From positions 13,581,387-13,645,386 of the forward strand of contig NW_024881321.1 of assembly GCF_018691265.1 (NCBI RefSeq): a stretch of 64,000 nt of DNA, written 5' to 3'. Source of the DNA: Tyto alba (lineage: Eukaryota; Chordata; Aves; Strigiformes; Tytonidae). The notes below the pieces were generated by a model that made no database searches, was not told where the DNA came from, and worked only from the letters and a program-made list of their open reading frames with translations. Made by a program: the position numbers and the translations under genes. Of the stretch, positions 13,988-24,310 are shown one piece after another (position 1 is the stretch's first letter; every line of letters begins with the position of its first letter).

Positions 13988-14011
13988 ATACAAATACGTA
14001 TGTATTTGTAT
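13988..14011. repeat. Perfect AT-rich hairpin
   Basis: The arms ATACAAATAC (13988-13997) and GTATTTGTAT (14002-14011) are exact reverse complements with a 4-base loop, lying inside a TA-rich simple-sequence stretch. Probably a by-product of microsatellite-like evolution. Confidence 0.7.
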
Positions 14012-14697
14012 TTGTGTGTTTTCTAGAACATTGTGTATTGCAACCAGCAGCTCAACTGATGTCAGTTCAGCCATGACAACTCACATCAACTAAGAATCTG
14101 GTCCCCTTTTCCCAGACATGCTTTTGTTCATTCAGCACTGCTTTTGAACGTGCAAGGATTGAATTCCCTAAAACCAGCCAAATTTAGAACGGTCACATCA
14201 TAGGAGCAATGAGCAAGCTTCTTTTGTCCTTGCTTGCTCTCTCCTTCACAGTATCCTTGACCCAAAATAACTACTCCTAGGCATGAGATTGTAACACGCC
14301 ACAATGCTCATTCAGCTTTCCTTTTATTGTTGTCTGTGAGCTAATTAATGCACATAAATTTTTACCTACACAGCAGAAATTGAGTTGGTCCAATATTGAA
14401 TTGATAATATATGTATAGAAGAGACAGCTAAACAGAAATCTGTTTAAAAAAATCTTTTTAAAACAGTTTACTAATTTATTCAGATGTATTTGATTAGATA
14501 CTCTATTCATACTTAGTCATATTCTCATTGAAATTCTAATTTGAATTAAGATTCTATGGTTTGTCTTCCAGCCATCTGTAAAAACCTAAAGACAACCATA
14601 GGTAGACTGAAGTAGTTGGTTTCCATGTCACACCTTAAATGACTTTTGTGTATATTATCCATCAACATGGGGAACACTGAGAACAACGACTAAACAC

Positions 14698-14740
14698 TTT
14701 TTTTTTTTTTTTTTTTTTTTTTGGTGGTGGTGGTGATGGG
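14698..14740 (+). repeat. Poly(T) followed by GGT repeat
   Basis: T25 (14698-14722) runs directly into four GGT units and GATGGGG. A homopolymer joined to a G-rich triplet repeat. No retroposon body is recognisable on the right side. Confidence 0.8.
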
Positions 14741-17366
14741 GAGATCATTAAGACAGAAAAAAGCAGCCATATACAAATGAGAGATACACAGCCCAAAGGA
14801 AATAACAAATCATCATCACTTTTTCAAACTACTTAAAGGTGTTTGCTAATATGGTAGCAATCTGCTGTGAAGTCAAGCTGTAAATAGATTCTTTTGTGTT
14901 AGATTTGCATGCACGAGATGTTATCAGTTCAGAGGCTCAGACATTTCATGTTCCTCAGAATTATAACAAAAAAGCTCTCTGACATCTCTATAAATGGAAA
15001 TACTCTGAAAGAATTGTAGAGAGCACTTTGTCTCATTTTTATGTACAGAACATTACCTATCACATGTAAAAGATCAAAAATAAAAAGGAAAGCTTAAGTA
15101 CTTGGCTAATTACACACTAGTGCACACACTATGCGGACATTGTTTTGTTACATTCCACCTACACATAACTACAATTCAGCAGCTTGGGAGAAGTGACCTA
15201 CCTCCAAGCATTTGGATTACCAAGCAAGGCACTTTCTGTCACAGTGTTCCTGTTCAGCATTCATCAGGTATACGAATACTTCAGTGGACTCACAGTTATT
15301 GTAAAAAAGGGTAAGAGAATAAGAATTTCAAAGCCTGTTTCCTTGACCACCCTTCATTTCTAGGAAAAGCCACTTCTTATGCCATTTATCATCAGATTAT
15401 AAGCAAATCTAGTGAGAACAGTTTCTATATCCCAGATGCCAAATTATAGACTCAGTTACATGGCATGCATCACTGAGTAGCTTAAACAATCAACTTCTAT
15501 GCTGTTATTTTCAATACAAGCAGGTATTAAACAGGCAACTAAACTTAAGTTCAGCTCTGACCCTCTCAACGTGTTGAATTCCCAGTCTCATTTTGTATAG
15601 GAACAAATCAAAGACCTTGTGTATGGCTACAATGAGATACCTGATTCCTTCCTTGATGTCTGTACTTACCATGTACACACAACCATTTTTTTTAGCACCC
15701 CCTCTAGTATATTTATCATTCTTATTCACAGGTTTTACTCCAGAAGTCCTTCCACTCTTACTTCAGAGAATGGAGCAAGAATCAGCTTGCTTATGAAGCC
15801 ACAGTGATTGCTATGGTTTTTACTTAATTATTTTAAGTATTGGATGGATGAATTTGGTAAACTACACAGAGAAAAAATCCTGTTTTAAATAAATTAATAC
15901 CTACGGAAAATAGTAGCATAAAAAGATGCAGAAGGTATGTATAAAAAAAAGTGCCTTAGAATGTGCTACCTCTTCAAGAATCATGAAGTGAGAAAAGAAT
16001 GAGGAATTATCCCTTACCAGGTGAAAGGGGTGTGCAACAAGTAGTTAGGACAAAGGGTTTCTTTAACTGCAAAAATACATGCTGGGGAAAAAAAAAAGTT
16101 ACTCTAAACAGTATTCACTTTCATAGTATTGCTTTCCTGAATGTTTTTTATCTCTGCAAATCCTAATGCAAATCACCTTACCAAGTGTCTTTTTATAGTA
16201 TTGCCTCTGTCTTCTGTAGGTTGCAGACTATAGGGACTATCCGGGTCTGAAAATCATTCCAATGACCTGAGTGCAGCTGGACGATAAATCAACCCACAGG
16301 TAAAGTCCAGATGATCTACAGTTCTTTATCCAAATTTCCACAGGATTACACTGGTATGAGATCCCTTTTCTGCTCCCACGTAATTCCTCAATGATCCTTC
16401 AGATTGTACAAATAAAAAAGTATCTTCCATAAATGTGTGCACTGTATTTTTTCCCATAACTGAATGTAGGGCAGGCAGATGTTCCTTCTTCTCTGGAACT
16501 ATGTATTTGTATATTTAATAGCAGGTCACTCTGGTGCTGCAGGTCACTTCATGCTAGCCCCTCACTTAGCTGCCACAGGAAATAACAACATCATTGTATG
16601 ACAAAACTTATGATGGAATTCAAAAAGACCCTGACAAGCTGAAAAAATCATACTCGTTCCATGATAGTGGAAGTATTACCTTCACTTTGCTTGTAGTAAA
16701 GGAAATGAAGAAGGAAAAAGCTGGCATATCCCCTAAGGCCCTCACCCAGATAAATTCTCACCTGGCTGCCCCCTCACCTGTGTTACGTCTTAAGACAGGT
16801 CTGTTTTGATAAATGATGATGTAAACAAAAATGGAATCAAGACAAGGATTTCAATGTTTCCTACTGCAGGCATCCTTTAGGAGTCAGATTTCAGGAAGAC
16901 ATGTCAGATGTCAGTTTGGAGGGGGTGAAAAGGTGTGTGCCTCAGTACCTGTTCAGTGACCTTTCTGTGAGAACATGGGGGTTCTGCCATAGCAGAAGAT
17001 TAAGCAGTCGAGGCAAGATAAAACTATCTTATCCTTAAACAAATGTCCCTTTCAAAAGCTTAATACAAAGCAGGTCTAGAAAGTCTGCAGCTATAATGAT
17101 TTCATGTTTTGCTGATCCCAGCCTTTTCTACTGAAAGACTTTTTAGTGGTCCCTAGTGGAAAGTTGAGATCAGCATTTAAATGCAAGTCTATCTTTTTAA
17201 CGTAAGTCCTCAGCAGCCCAGCAGCTCTCAATGATACTGAGAATTTATAAATAGTTATGCATGGATATAGATATAGATATATGAAATGCATCTCACACTC
17301 CTTTATGGTTGATGACTGTACATTCAGACTATTTTTTTTGCAAAAGAATTGTAATTTCTGGGTTTG

Positions 17367-17388
17367 TTTTTTTTTTTTTTTTTTTTTT
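17367..17388 (+). repeat. Poly(T) tract, 22 bases
   Basis: Uninterrupted T22 followed by a pyrimidine-rich stretch. On the minus strand it produces the Lys run of a 121-codon open frame at 17091-17456, which is therefore not credible as a gene. Confidence 0.85.
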
Positions 17389-18050
17389 CTCCTTTTCTCT
17401 ACTAATGAAGATGCAAAAACACTGCCTAGCCAGATCATTTTTCTTGTTTGAAACACCTCTTTTCACAGACAGTTAGGGACCAATTATAGACATTTCCCAT
17501 GTCCTTCGAATTTCTACACCTGAGGTACATGCCTTCCCCTCCTAGGTAACAGGGATGCTACACACATCATGGGGAATATAAGGCAAACACACTGTGTTCT
17601 TTCTAGCTCTGTATAAGTAATCCTTACCACCTATCTTAACACGATAGATAATTTTTACTTTAAAGTAAACTAGAGCCCTCATGAAAGAAAAGCATTAATC
17701 TGAAACATATCAATTTAGCTTGTGCAACTTGTATCTCCTATACCCATTACTTTATTCCTCACTTCCCTTCTGTGGAAACTCCAGACAGCAAAACTCTTCT
17801 AGGCAAAAGGCTGACAAAATTCACTTCCTTGTGATGTGCATCCTGCTGGTTACATCATTTAGTACTAACGAAATTTTCTTTTTCATTGGGAGGTCTTCTG
17901 GAAAAGCTGATCAGTGCAAAAGGTTTCATGTGCTAAGGTTAAAAGGGCCACTAGCCTGCTCATTCAGCTCCTTCTCATACTTTGTCATCTACAGAAGCCT
18001 AGCTAAATCAATTTCAGCCTCCCTAAACACAGTATACCAGATAGTCAGGC

Positions 18051-18278
18051 TCACTTGGTGCTTCTGTATCTCCACATTGCAATTTTAATTCCCACTGTGC
18101 CAGTGAGGCAATACATAACCTTGTCAAACCTCATCAAGTAGCGAATGTGAAGATGAGGATCCCCAGGCAGGGCTCGCACGTTCTTTAAGTCCTGGCTTTG
18201 AAAGGCCTCCTCCACACCTTCATTAGGAACAGCATATACTGCCGTTTCAACACATGGACAAGTTTCTGGGCCTGTTTT
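18051..18278 (-). other. Unexplained 75-codon minus-strand open frame
   Basis: The minus strand is open for 75 codons from 18278 to 18054, with TGA at 18053-18051 and an in-frame TAA just upstream. It has no ATG near its beginning; the first Met lies about 48 codons in. The translation has balanced composition (it includes the pieces NVRALPGDPHLHIRYLMRFD and KVMYCLTGTVG) instead of the Lys/Phe runs typical of this window, and the DNA is richer in GC and CpG than its flanks. I recognise no domain. The sequence before it on the minus strand lacks a good polypyrimidine tract and acceptor, which argues against an exon. The part near 18070-18130 also resembles, weakly, the 3' half of a MIR SINE in reverse orientation. 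It is most likely an old repeat or chance frame, less likely a diverged exon or processed pseudogene fragment. Confidence 0.25.
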
Positions 18279-18455
18279 TTAGCCCATGTTTTACTTGATC
18301 CACTAAGAATATCAGTGCATCCCCCTGGCCCTTCAGTCAGTACATGTCTCCCTTCTCATCTGCTGCCTACTCTATCTGCCAAATTTCTGGAAGATTCCGT
18401 TCAGAGATGACCATCAAGAGCACCCTGAGCCTCTTCGTTCTTTCATGTTCTTTAC

Positions 18456-18539
18456 CTGTGGCTGAACACAAGGCATTTAACCTCTCAGCTTTGATTTTTG
18501 TCACTTGTAAAATGCAGAAAATAATCTTTAGTACCTGCC
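18456..18539 (+). mobile_element. MIR-like ancient SINE fragment
   Basis: The stretch matches the order of landmarks in the conserved core of the tRNA-derived MIR family: CTGTGGCTGA...AAGGCATTTAACCTCTC, then a T-rich segment, then ACTTGTAAAATG, then ATAATC...AGTACCTGCC. The family consensus as I remember it reads similarly through its 'ttaacctctc', 'ctgtaaaatg' and 'agtacctacc' segments. It is heavily diverged, as expected for an element active in early amniotes or mammals' ancestors and present at low copy in birds. It has no coding capacity. Ends are uncertain by tens of bases. Confidence 0.55.
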
Positions 18540-18835
18540 ATGAAAGAAGTCAATATTTATCATTGATAACCAGAATGTACAATCCCAGATATTGCACTTG
18601 GGCCTTCATCTTGATTCCCTCAAAATCAATGCAAAGTTCTCATTGACTCAAGGAGATCAGCATGTAGTCTTTGCTTCTTTATCAACCTAGAAATTCTGTG
18701 ATAACTGAGATATTAAAGCACTGGTAGTCATTGGCTTTTAAATAGACTTTCAGTAACAGTCATGACTTATCGCCACTACTTTCTCAGAAAAGAACCAGGA
18801 GAATTAATTCAATTTTGGTTTTATCAGAGAGGTAA

Positions 18836-18863
18836 TTTTTTTTTTTTTTTTTATAAAAAAAAA
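18836..18863. repeat. T17 and A9 homopolymers back to back
   Basis: T17 (18836-18852) is separated by AT from A9 (18855-18863), giving a self-complementary AT element. No further function is visible. Confidence 0.8.
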
Positions 18864-19122
18864 GCACTGTAGGAGTTATACCTTATTACGTGCGTAAAAG
18901 CTGATCCTGTTCACACAGCAGTCACTGTGAGTGTGAACTGGCTTCAATGAAATAAGGATAAAACTTTTATTAAATCTTGTGTTATCCCAGAAATTAAATG
19001 ATTGGAAGGATTTCAATCTAGCGTAATACCAGTCTGCCCAAATCTTCAAATCTGGAATCGCAGCAGGTTTTTTTTTCCAAATCAGTGGATATTATTGCTT
19101 ATCACTGCTCACCGTAAGCTAC

Positions 19123-19149
<27 letters not shown>
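19123..19149 (+). repeat. Poly(T) tract, 27 bases
   Basis: Uninterrupted T27 followed by a short ACAC and CAACAACAA stretch. The Phe and Lys runs in overlapping open frames on both strands come from it. Confidence 0.85.
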
Positions 19150-19156
<7 letters not shown>

Positions 19157-19568
19157 GCAACAACAAAACCAGTTTTTTCACCCCAGGAGTTTCTAGTCTG
19201 GAAACACAACAGGGACAGAACAAGAAGCCAATAATGTACAATAGAAGTGTGGAAAGCACTAGTTAGTTGCACAGGTTCATGTTTTGACTTCATTTTAAAG
19301 GTTCTTTAAGTATTTTTCTGAGGGACTTTATGGTAGTTCAGAAAAGTATCTCACTTCAGAAAGAGTTCAGTCAGAAAAGAAGAAAGGCATGTAGAGGTCA
19401 ATAATGGAGGTATTTCTAGAAACTACACATTAGGATTGAGTTAGGTGACTTATGGTACAGCCAGGGTATCATGTCACCTCTACAGAAGCAGACCCTATGT
19501 CTTTCAACCAGGCTAAGAATGTAAGATGTTTGTTGGATAAAAGCAAGCATGCTTATATAAATATGATC

Positions 19569-19652
19569 TTTGATAAATGTGACTTAAGAGCCACATCATG
19601 TCACAGAGCTTTTGATAAATGTGACTTAAGAGCCACATCATGTCACAGAGCT
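19569..19652 (+). repeat. Exact 42-bp tandem duplication
   Basis: The 42-bp unit beginning TTTGATAAATGTGACTTAAG occurs twice without a single difference, at 19569-19610 and 19611-19652. Because 42 is divisible by three, the small open frame across it (19452-19718) reads the same 14 residues twice (FDKCDLRATSCHRA). Perfect identity in otherwise decayed neutral sequence implies a recent duplication, a variable-number minisatellite, or an assembly artefact. I do not regard the frame as a gene. Confidence 0.97.
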
Positions 19653-20224
19653 TATAAAGCTCCTGAGCCTGCCTCATTTGACTCTCTTCCATTCAGAAGA
19701 AAACCACAAAAGAAATAAACACTGTTTCCTTTGGGCTGAGAGTATCATCCCTCAGCTAGCTTCAAAGATGAAGTCTTGAGTGTTTTCAGGGCGTTCCAAG
19801 CAGATACAGGGGCCAGCCCCAGATGAAGTCTCTGCTCCAGTACCAAAATGGAATAATGAATTCCAGGTCTGGTTCTCTCTGAGATGATAAAATTAATAAT
19901 ATACTTCTCATGGTTATGTATCCTCAGTGTCTGAAGTCATGTTGTGCCATTCAAGCCACTTCATCGATAAAAAAGCAAAACTGAAGGAATGTCTTTTTCA
20001 CCAACATACATATTTTTGCTTTTATTCTACAATGACAACATAAGGGCAGTAAAATTCATAGACTCCATGGACAGGTAAAAGAAGTTTTCAAAACTCTGAT
20101 TAAATCAAACTTCTTTCAATATGAAAAGACCTGAGGATTTTCCAGAAAATATCTTCAGCTTCAAAATGATTGATGTCCCTGCTGAATGGCAAGACAGGAG
20201 AGCAATCTGCAAGCAGTGATGTCT

Positions 20225-20304
20225 GAAGGAAGAAAGGAAGAAAGGCAGGAAGGCAGGCAGGCAGGAAGGAAGGAAGGAAGAAAGGAGGGAAGGAAAGAGG
20301 AAAA
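20225..20304 (+). repeat. Polypurine GGAA/GGCA microsatellite
   Basis: About 80 bases built from GAAG, GGAA and GGCA units, purine except for a few C in GGCAGG blocks. Polypurine-polypyrimidine DNA of this type can adopt triplex structures. Open frames across it on both strands only translate the repeat. Confidence 0.95.
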
Positions 20305-21390
20305 TATATGGTGTCTTTGTATATCAACATGCACGTGCACTTATGCACAAAAAAAAAAACCCAAACTTTTTTTTTAATAAGGATTTTAATAGATATTAAT
20401 ATTTTAGAAGAAGCCATGTGTACATAGTAATATTCAGCAATATATGCTCCTAATACTGGTATCTTTTATAACATAAGATAGGAAAACTGAGAAATAGGGA
20501 ATACCTCTGAAAAAGAAATAGCACTCCACAAAAGAATAAATTAGATTAGAGAAAATATCTTAATGTCTGAAATTGAATAATATTTTCCCTTTTCAAAGTT
20601 ATAAAATACATACAGAAGATAGATAGCTATCTGACTGCTAAGAATTATTTTTCACTCCTGAAGCCTCCCACCAAGCTAATGCACCCAGGTCGCACATCCA
20701 GTATGTTAAGCAGCACAGTCCTTGTCAGTTTTAAGCCAACTACTGCTGTCACAGACAACATCATGTCATGGTTCAGGGGTTACCTTGGAAGAGGGACAGT
20801 TCCTAAACTGCAGGATAATGGTCATCTTGATTTTGGGAAAGACAGTCTCGCTGCATGGATGTGAGCTGTGGCATACTGCTTGTCCTCAGAGCTAAAGAAC
20901 AGGCTTTAGCTCTTTTATTTACTGGTCTTGAAATAGCCATTGAGCAGCTTTTTGAATCCTGTGTGTCTCTTTAAAATTACAGATGCATGTAAATGTAGGC
21001 ACATCTACTCAAGTCACTGCTTAAATCCTCACTGTGTCAGTCAAGATGATGCTGTTTATTGTACAAATCTGTAAAATCCATGATACTATATTCTTTATGA
21101 AATATTCCAAAACAGGGCCTTCCTCCAAAACGTAGCATTTTTTTTTCCCAGTGAAAACAGAGAGCTGCATATAGCCAAAGGAAGAATGAGGAAAGAAAAG
21201 GCATTTACCTTATTTAATTTTGAGAACAAGATGACTGGCATTATTCTACCACAAGTGGAGGAAGAAGTTGAAGTGTAGCAATAAAACTTGTCAAGAATAC
21301 TAGTGAAGGAATATTTGCTGAAATTTGCTAAAGAAGTAACCCAAATAAAATAGAAAAAAGCACCGCACAGATATATATGGACATAGTGGT

Positions 21391-21420
21391 GGAAGGGAAA
21401 GGAAGGGAAAGGAAGGGAAA
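21391..21420 (+). repeat. Three exact copies of a 10-bp purine unit
   Basis: GGAAGGGAAA is repeated three times without change. It contains GGAA, the core bound by ETS-family factors, but a purine microsatellite is the simpler explanation. Confidence 0.95.
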
Positions 21421-22620
21421 TCAACCAATTCTATTTTATTCTAGAAATATTCCAACATTGCTGCAATTCACAGAGAAAAGGAGAAAAAAAAAATCCCCCC
21501 AAACCATTAGTGTGTATTTTAATCAGAAAATCAGCAAAGGACTTAGTGAAGTTCTTATATGATTGTATCTCAGCTTCCTGACACATACCTTTCGATATCG
21601 TTGCTCTCAAAAGAGCAGTGTCTCACAAAAAAGCTTTCCTAAACATATGGCCTCATAGCTTGAAACTGTTTTCTGTAACAACACCAAGTCCTTAAATAAG
21701 GCTGGTGTACATATTTGTTAGGGGTCCCAATTTTTATGTCTACTTTGTTTTAAGACAGTGGAAATTAATGCTGTACCATTTTTCCTCTATAGCTCTACAT
21801 TTCTTATGAGGGAATCATGTCCATGAAGACACATGTCCGTGTGTACTTGTATTGATGTGAACTTAACTAAAGAGACAATATTATTGTCCACCGTATTTTC
21901 TCTCCATACCATCATGTTCAGAAACACAGTAACATGGTAAACTTCCGAGAGCTGTCACTCAGTTAGACATAATTGCACCTCTTTTATGCACAGCAAGCAT
22001 AAATAACATTATTTAAGAAAGAAAATGTAAAATAAAATATTTGCATAAAGGATGAAAAATTCCAAAATTGATCAGGCTTCTCTGTACTGTGAGTGAATGC
22101 CACACCATATCCTAGGCATTTGTTCAGAGTGTGTCTGAAATCTCTCATTTCAGCAGTCTTAGATGTCTACTTTTCACAGGAATAATGCAGAACAAATTTT
22201 ACATTTATCCCTAAAATTTAACCTGAGCGTGCTTTGGGGAGATGGGCAGGGGATTAATTTCCATTATTCTTCCTTTCTTTTTCTTTACCTAACAACTTTA
22301 TAATATAAAATGCCTGAACAGTGCAATGAGCAGATCTCTAGGACTCCTGTATCCCTGGGGAGTCGTTCAGCCACTAGGATATACAACCAAGCACCTTTGT
22401 GTTTTCTGTCCTAAATCCATGAATCTTGAATACCTGGGTGCTGAAGTGGCCCAGTTTCAATAGAATAAGAGCATTTTCGAAAGCTTGGGGGGATTTTTTT
22501 AGGTTAATTCTTTCCCTCTGTTTCTTGTTCAACATAAAGATTGATATACCATAGGCATTTTACCCTTCTTCACTTTTTGGTCTTTGATTACTAGAGAGGT
22601 GTCAGAGAGTAGCAACTGTT

Positions 22621-22796
22621 TGAGTGCTAAAGCACTGATTCACAAAATTGAAATTCAAGTCCTTGCTCTGAAACAGACTTCCACATGTTACCCTGAGCAA
22701 GCCATAGAAGTAATGCGTGCCTCAGTTCTTAACTGTAAAATGGAAAACAGAAAAATCTTTAAAAGCATGAGACATAATATAGTACAGTATATGACA
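22621..22796 (+). mobile_element. MIR-like ancient SINE, longer copy
   Basis: The landmarks of the tRNA-derived MIR family appear in order: an AGCACTGATT start, GAAATTCAAGTCC in the position of the promoter B-box-like segment, CTTGCTCTG, a diverged CCCTGAGCAAG, then GCCTCAGTTCTTAACTGTAAAATGG, followed by an AT-rich 3' part with GACATAATATAGTACAG. It covers more of the element than the fragment at 18456 and lies on the same strand. Strongly diverged and non-coding. The small open frame across it (22584-22799) is the translation of the SINE. Confidence 0.65.
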
Positions 22797-24039
22797 TAGT
22801 ACATTGAAAATATGAAAGGCAATCATATCCTATGGCAACAGCAGCTATACTCACACTGTAAATATAAATTAAGGCTAGTTAATCCCAGAAAGAGGGACAT
22901 ATTTTTCACAGAAGTGTCACAGATTCCAATCAGCTCTAATACCAATTGACTATAAGTCACTTGTGATCCTTCTATTGGCATCAGTCTGCTTTAGGCTAAG
23001 CTCTTTCACAACCCTGTGATATTTGGGCTTCCAGTACTGAAGGTATTTCAATTAATTTTAAAAGATCACTGAGATTTTTTCAGCAATAAATAATTCTATC
23101 CACTTCGATAAAGCCCTTTGTTTCCAACCCTTTATTTTTTGGCATAAAATACCTGTCAATCTATTTTCTCAGTGCTGAATTAAATATAGAATGGAAAGTA
23201 AAGTGGAATAGGAAAAATTAAAATGGTCATGCCAGTGAGAGTTGTAAAAATGGAGCATTGGTAAAACTCATGGGGTAAAAAGCCAGTCTGAAAGATACAA
23301 AAAAAAAAAAAAGGGAAAATTACTTTTGCTACCTGGAGTGGAAGTTGGATAGTACTTGAGTAGCTGCTAATCAAATATTCACTGCTAAGCAGAAGAAACT
23401 CACTGTAAAAAGAAAACTGAAGGCACATGGGAGAGAGAAAGTAAGAGTGTTTGAAACAGGAAAAAGAGCCAAAGAAGAATACCTTACATGAGTAAAGTCT
23501 CAGGGATTTGCCACATGACATATGGATGTGTGGTGAGATGTCCCTTTAGTGCTCAGCGGCACTAGTTTTCACTGACTTCAACAAAACTGCACATCATACC
23601 ATGTCTTAGCCTGTCAGAAGATTCTTAGTTGCATCTCCTGTTATTTTTTGCCCTCTCTCAACTCAGCAAACCCATCCGAAGTTTTCTAGCTGCCTGCCTC
23701 TTTGTCCACGGTTTCTTCCTTACAACCATGACAGTTACAATTCACTGTGAAGCTTCAAGTTTGTCAGTGCATTACAGAGTACGGTTTTGAGCCCCACTAA
23801 GGCCTCTAATCTTTTCCAAACCAGCCCCATTTCTCATAGGTAGAATAATACCTTGATCTTCTCGAGCCAAGTTGTTCAGTGTAGCTGAGCAGCATTAGTT
23901 TTTAGGGCACATATGGCATTATCGTGTCAGGAAGCAACTTATGTTATAGAAAAATGCTACCATTCAGTGTGTCACTAGGTCACAAGTGCTCCTCTTTCTG
24001 TAAAGCCCAATGAATTTAGGTGTATTACTCAAGTCCTTC
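22797..24039. other. Gene-free stretch
   Basis: Nothing recognisable. The 113-codon minus frame at 23180-23521 is rich in Phe and hydrophobic residues from T-rich DNA (including an A14 run near 23300) and looks fortuitous. Confidence 0.55.
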
Positions 24040-24136
24040 CCATGCTTTTCCCCCTCCATATTCATCGCCAACCAGTCCAGAGAGGTCCCAGTGCTGCCCT
24101 GCAGCAGAAACACACCCCTGATCTCTGTTCACCTGC

Positions 24137-24145
24137 TATAAAAGG
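24137..24145 (+). promoter_or_regulatory. TATA box in a GC-richer patch, candidate promoter
   Basis: TATAAAAGG at 24137-24145 is a strong match to the TATA-box consensus and sits at the start of a GC-richer patch (about 24040-24300) unlike its AT-rich surroundings. A CCAAT core lies about 130 bases upstream (near 24008). Small open frames start before and after it (24042 and 24154) but show no domain. A lone TATA box occurs often by chance in AT-rich DNA, so without transcript evidence this stays a weak candidate. Confidence 0.25.
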
Positions 24146-24310
24146 AGCTGAAAGTGTACAAGACAGTCCCTGGGGACAGCCAGGGCTGGTGGGACACTTG
24201 GCGCTGTGGTGTCAGTCCAGCAGGACACCTGTGTCCAGGCTCGTTCTGCTGCAGAAGGATGTGCTGGCATGGGAGCATACACCGGATTGTCAGATTGGTC
24301 CATGATGCTC

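Larger units (their letters stand above)
13241..18050. other. Gene-free stretch after the CR1 copy
   Basis: No supportable gene. It contains two imperfect GATGAT-rich direct repeats at 13515-13546, a perfect AT-rich hairpin at 13988-14011, T25 followed by a (GGT)n-like tract at 14698-14740, T22 at 17367-17388 and an ATAGAT-type repeat near 17267-17281. The 122-codon open frame at 17720-18088 has no recognisable domain and is probably fortuitous. Confidence 0.55.
18540..22620. other. Gene-free stretch rich in simple repeats
   Basis: No supportable gene. It contains a T17 / A9 pair at 18836-18863, T27 at 19123-19149, an exact 42-bp tandem duplication at 19569-19652, a long polypurine tract at 20225-20304 and a 10-bp tandem repeat at 21391-21420. 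The intervening sequence shows nothing recognisable. The 61-codon frame at 20679-20864 has mixed composition but no known domain. Confidence 0.55.

Noticed and set aside
17091..17456. 121-codon minus-strand open frame
   Set aside because: Its central Lys run is a translated poly(T) tract, there is no domain, and the flanks are AT-rich noise.
20186..20417. Open frames over the purine repeat
   Set aside because: Lys/Glu/Gly/Arg on one strand and Phe/Leu/Pro on the other simply translate the GGAA/GGCA microsatellite.
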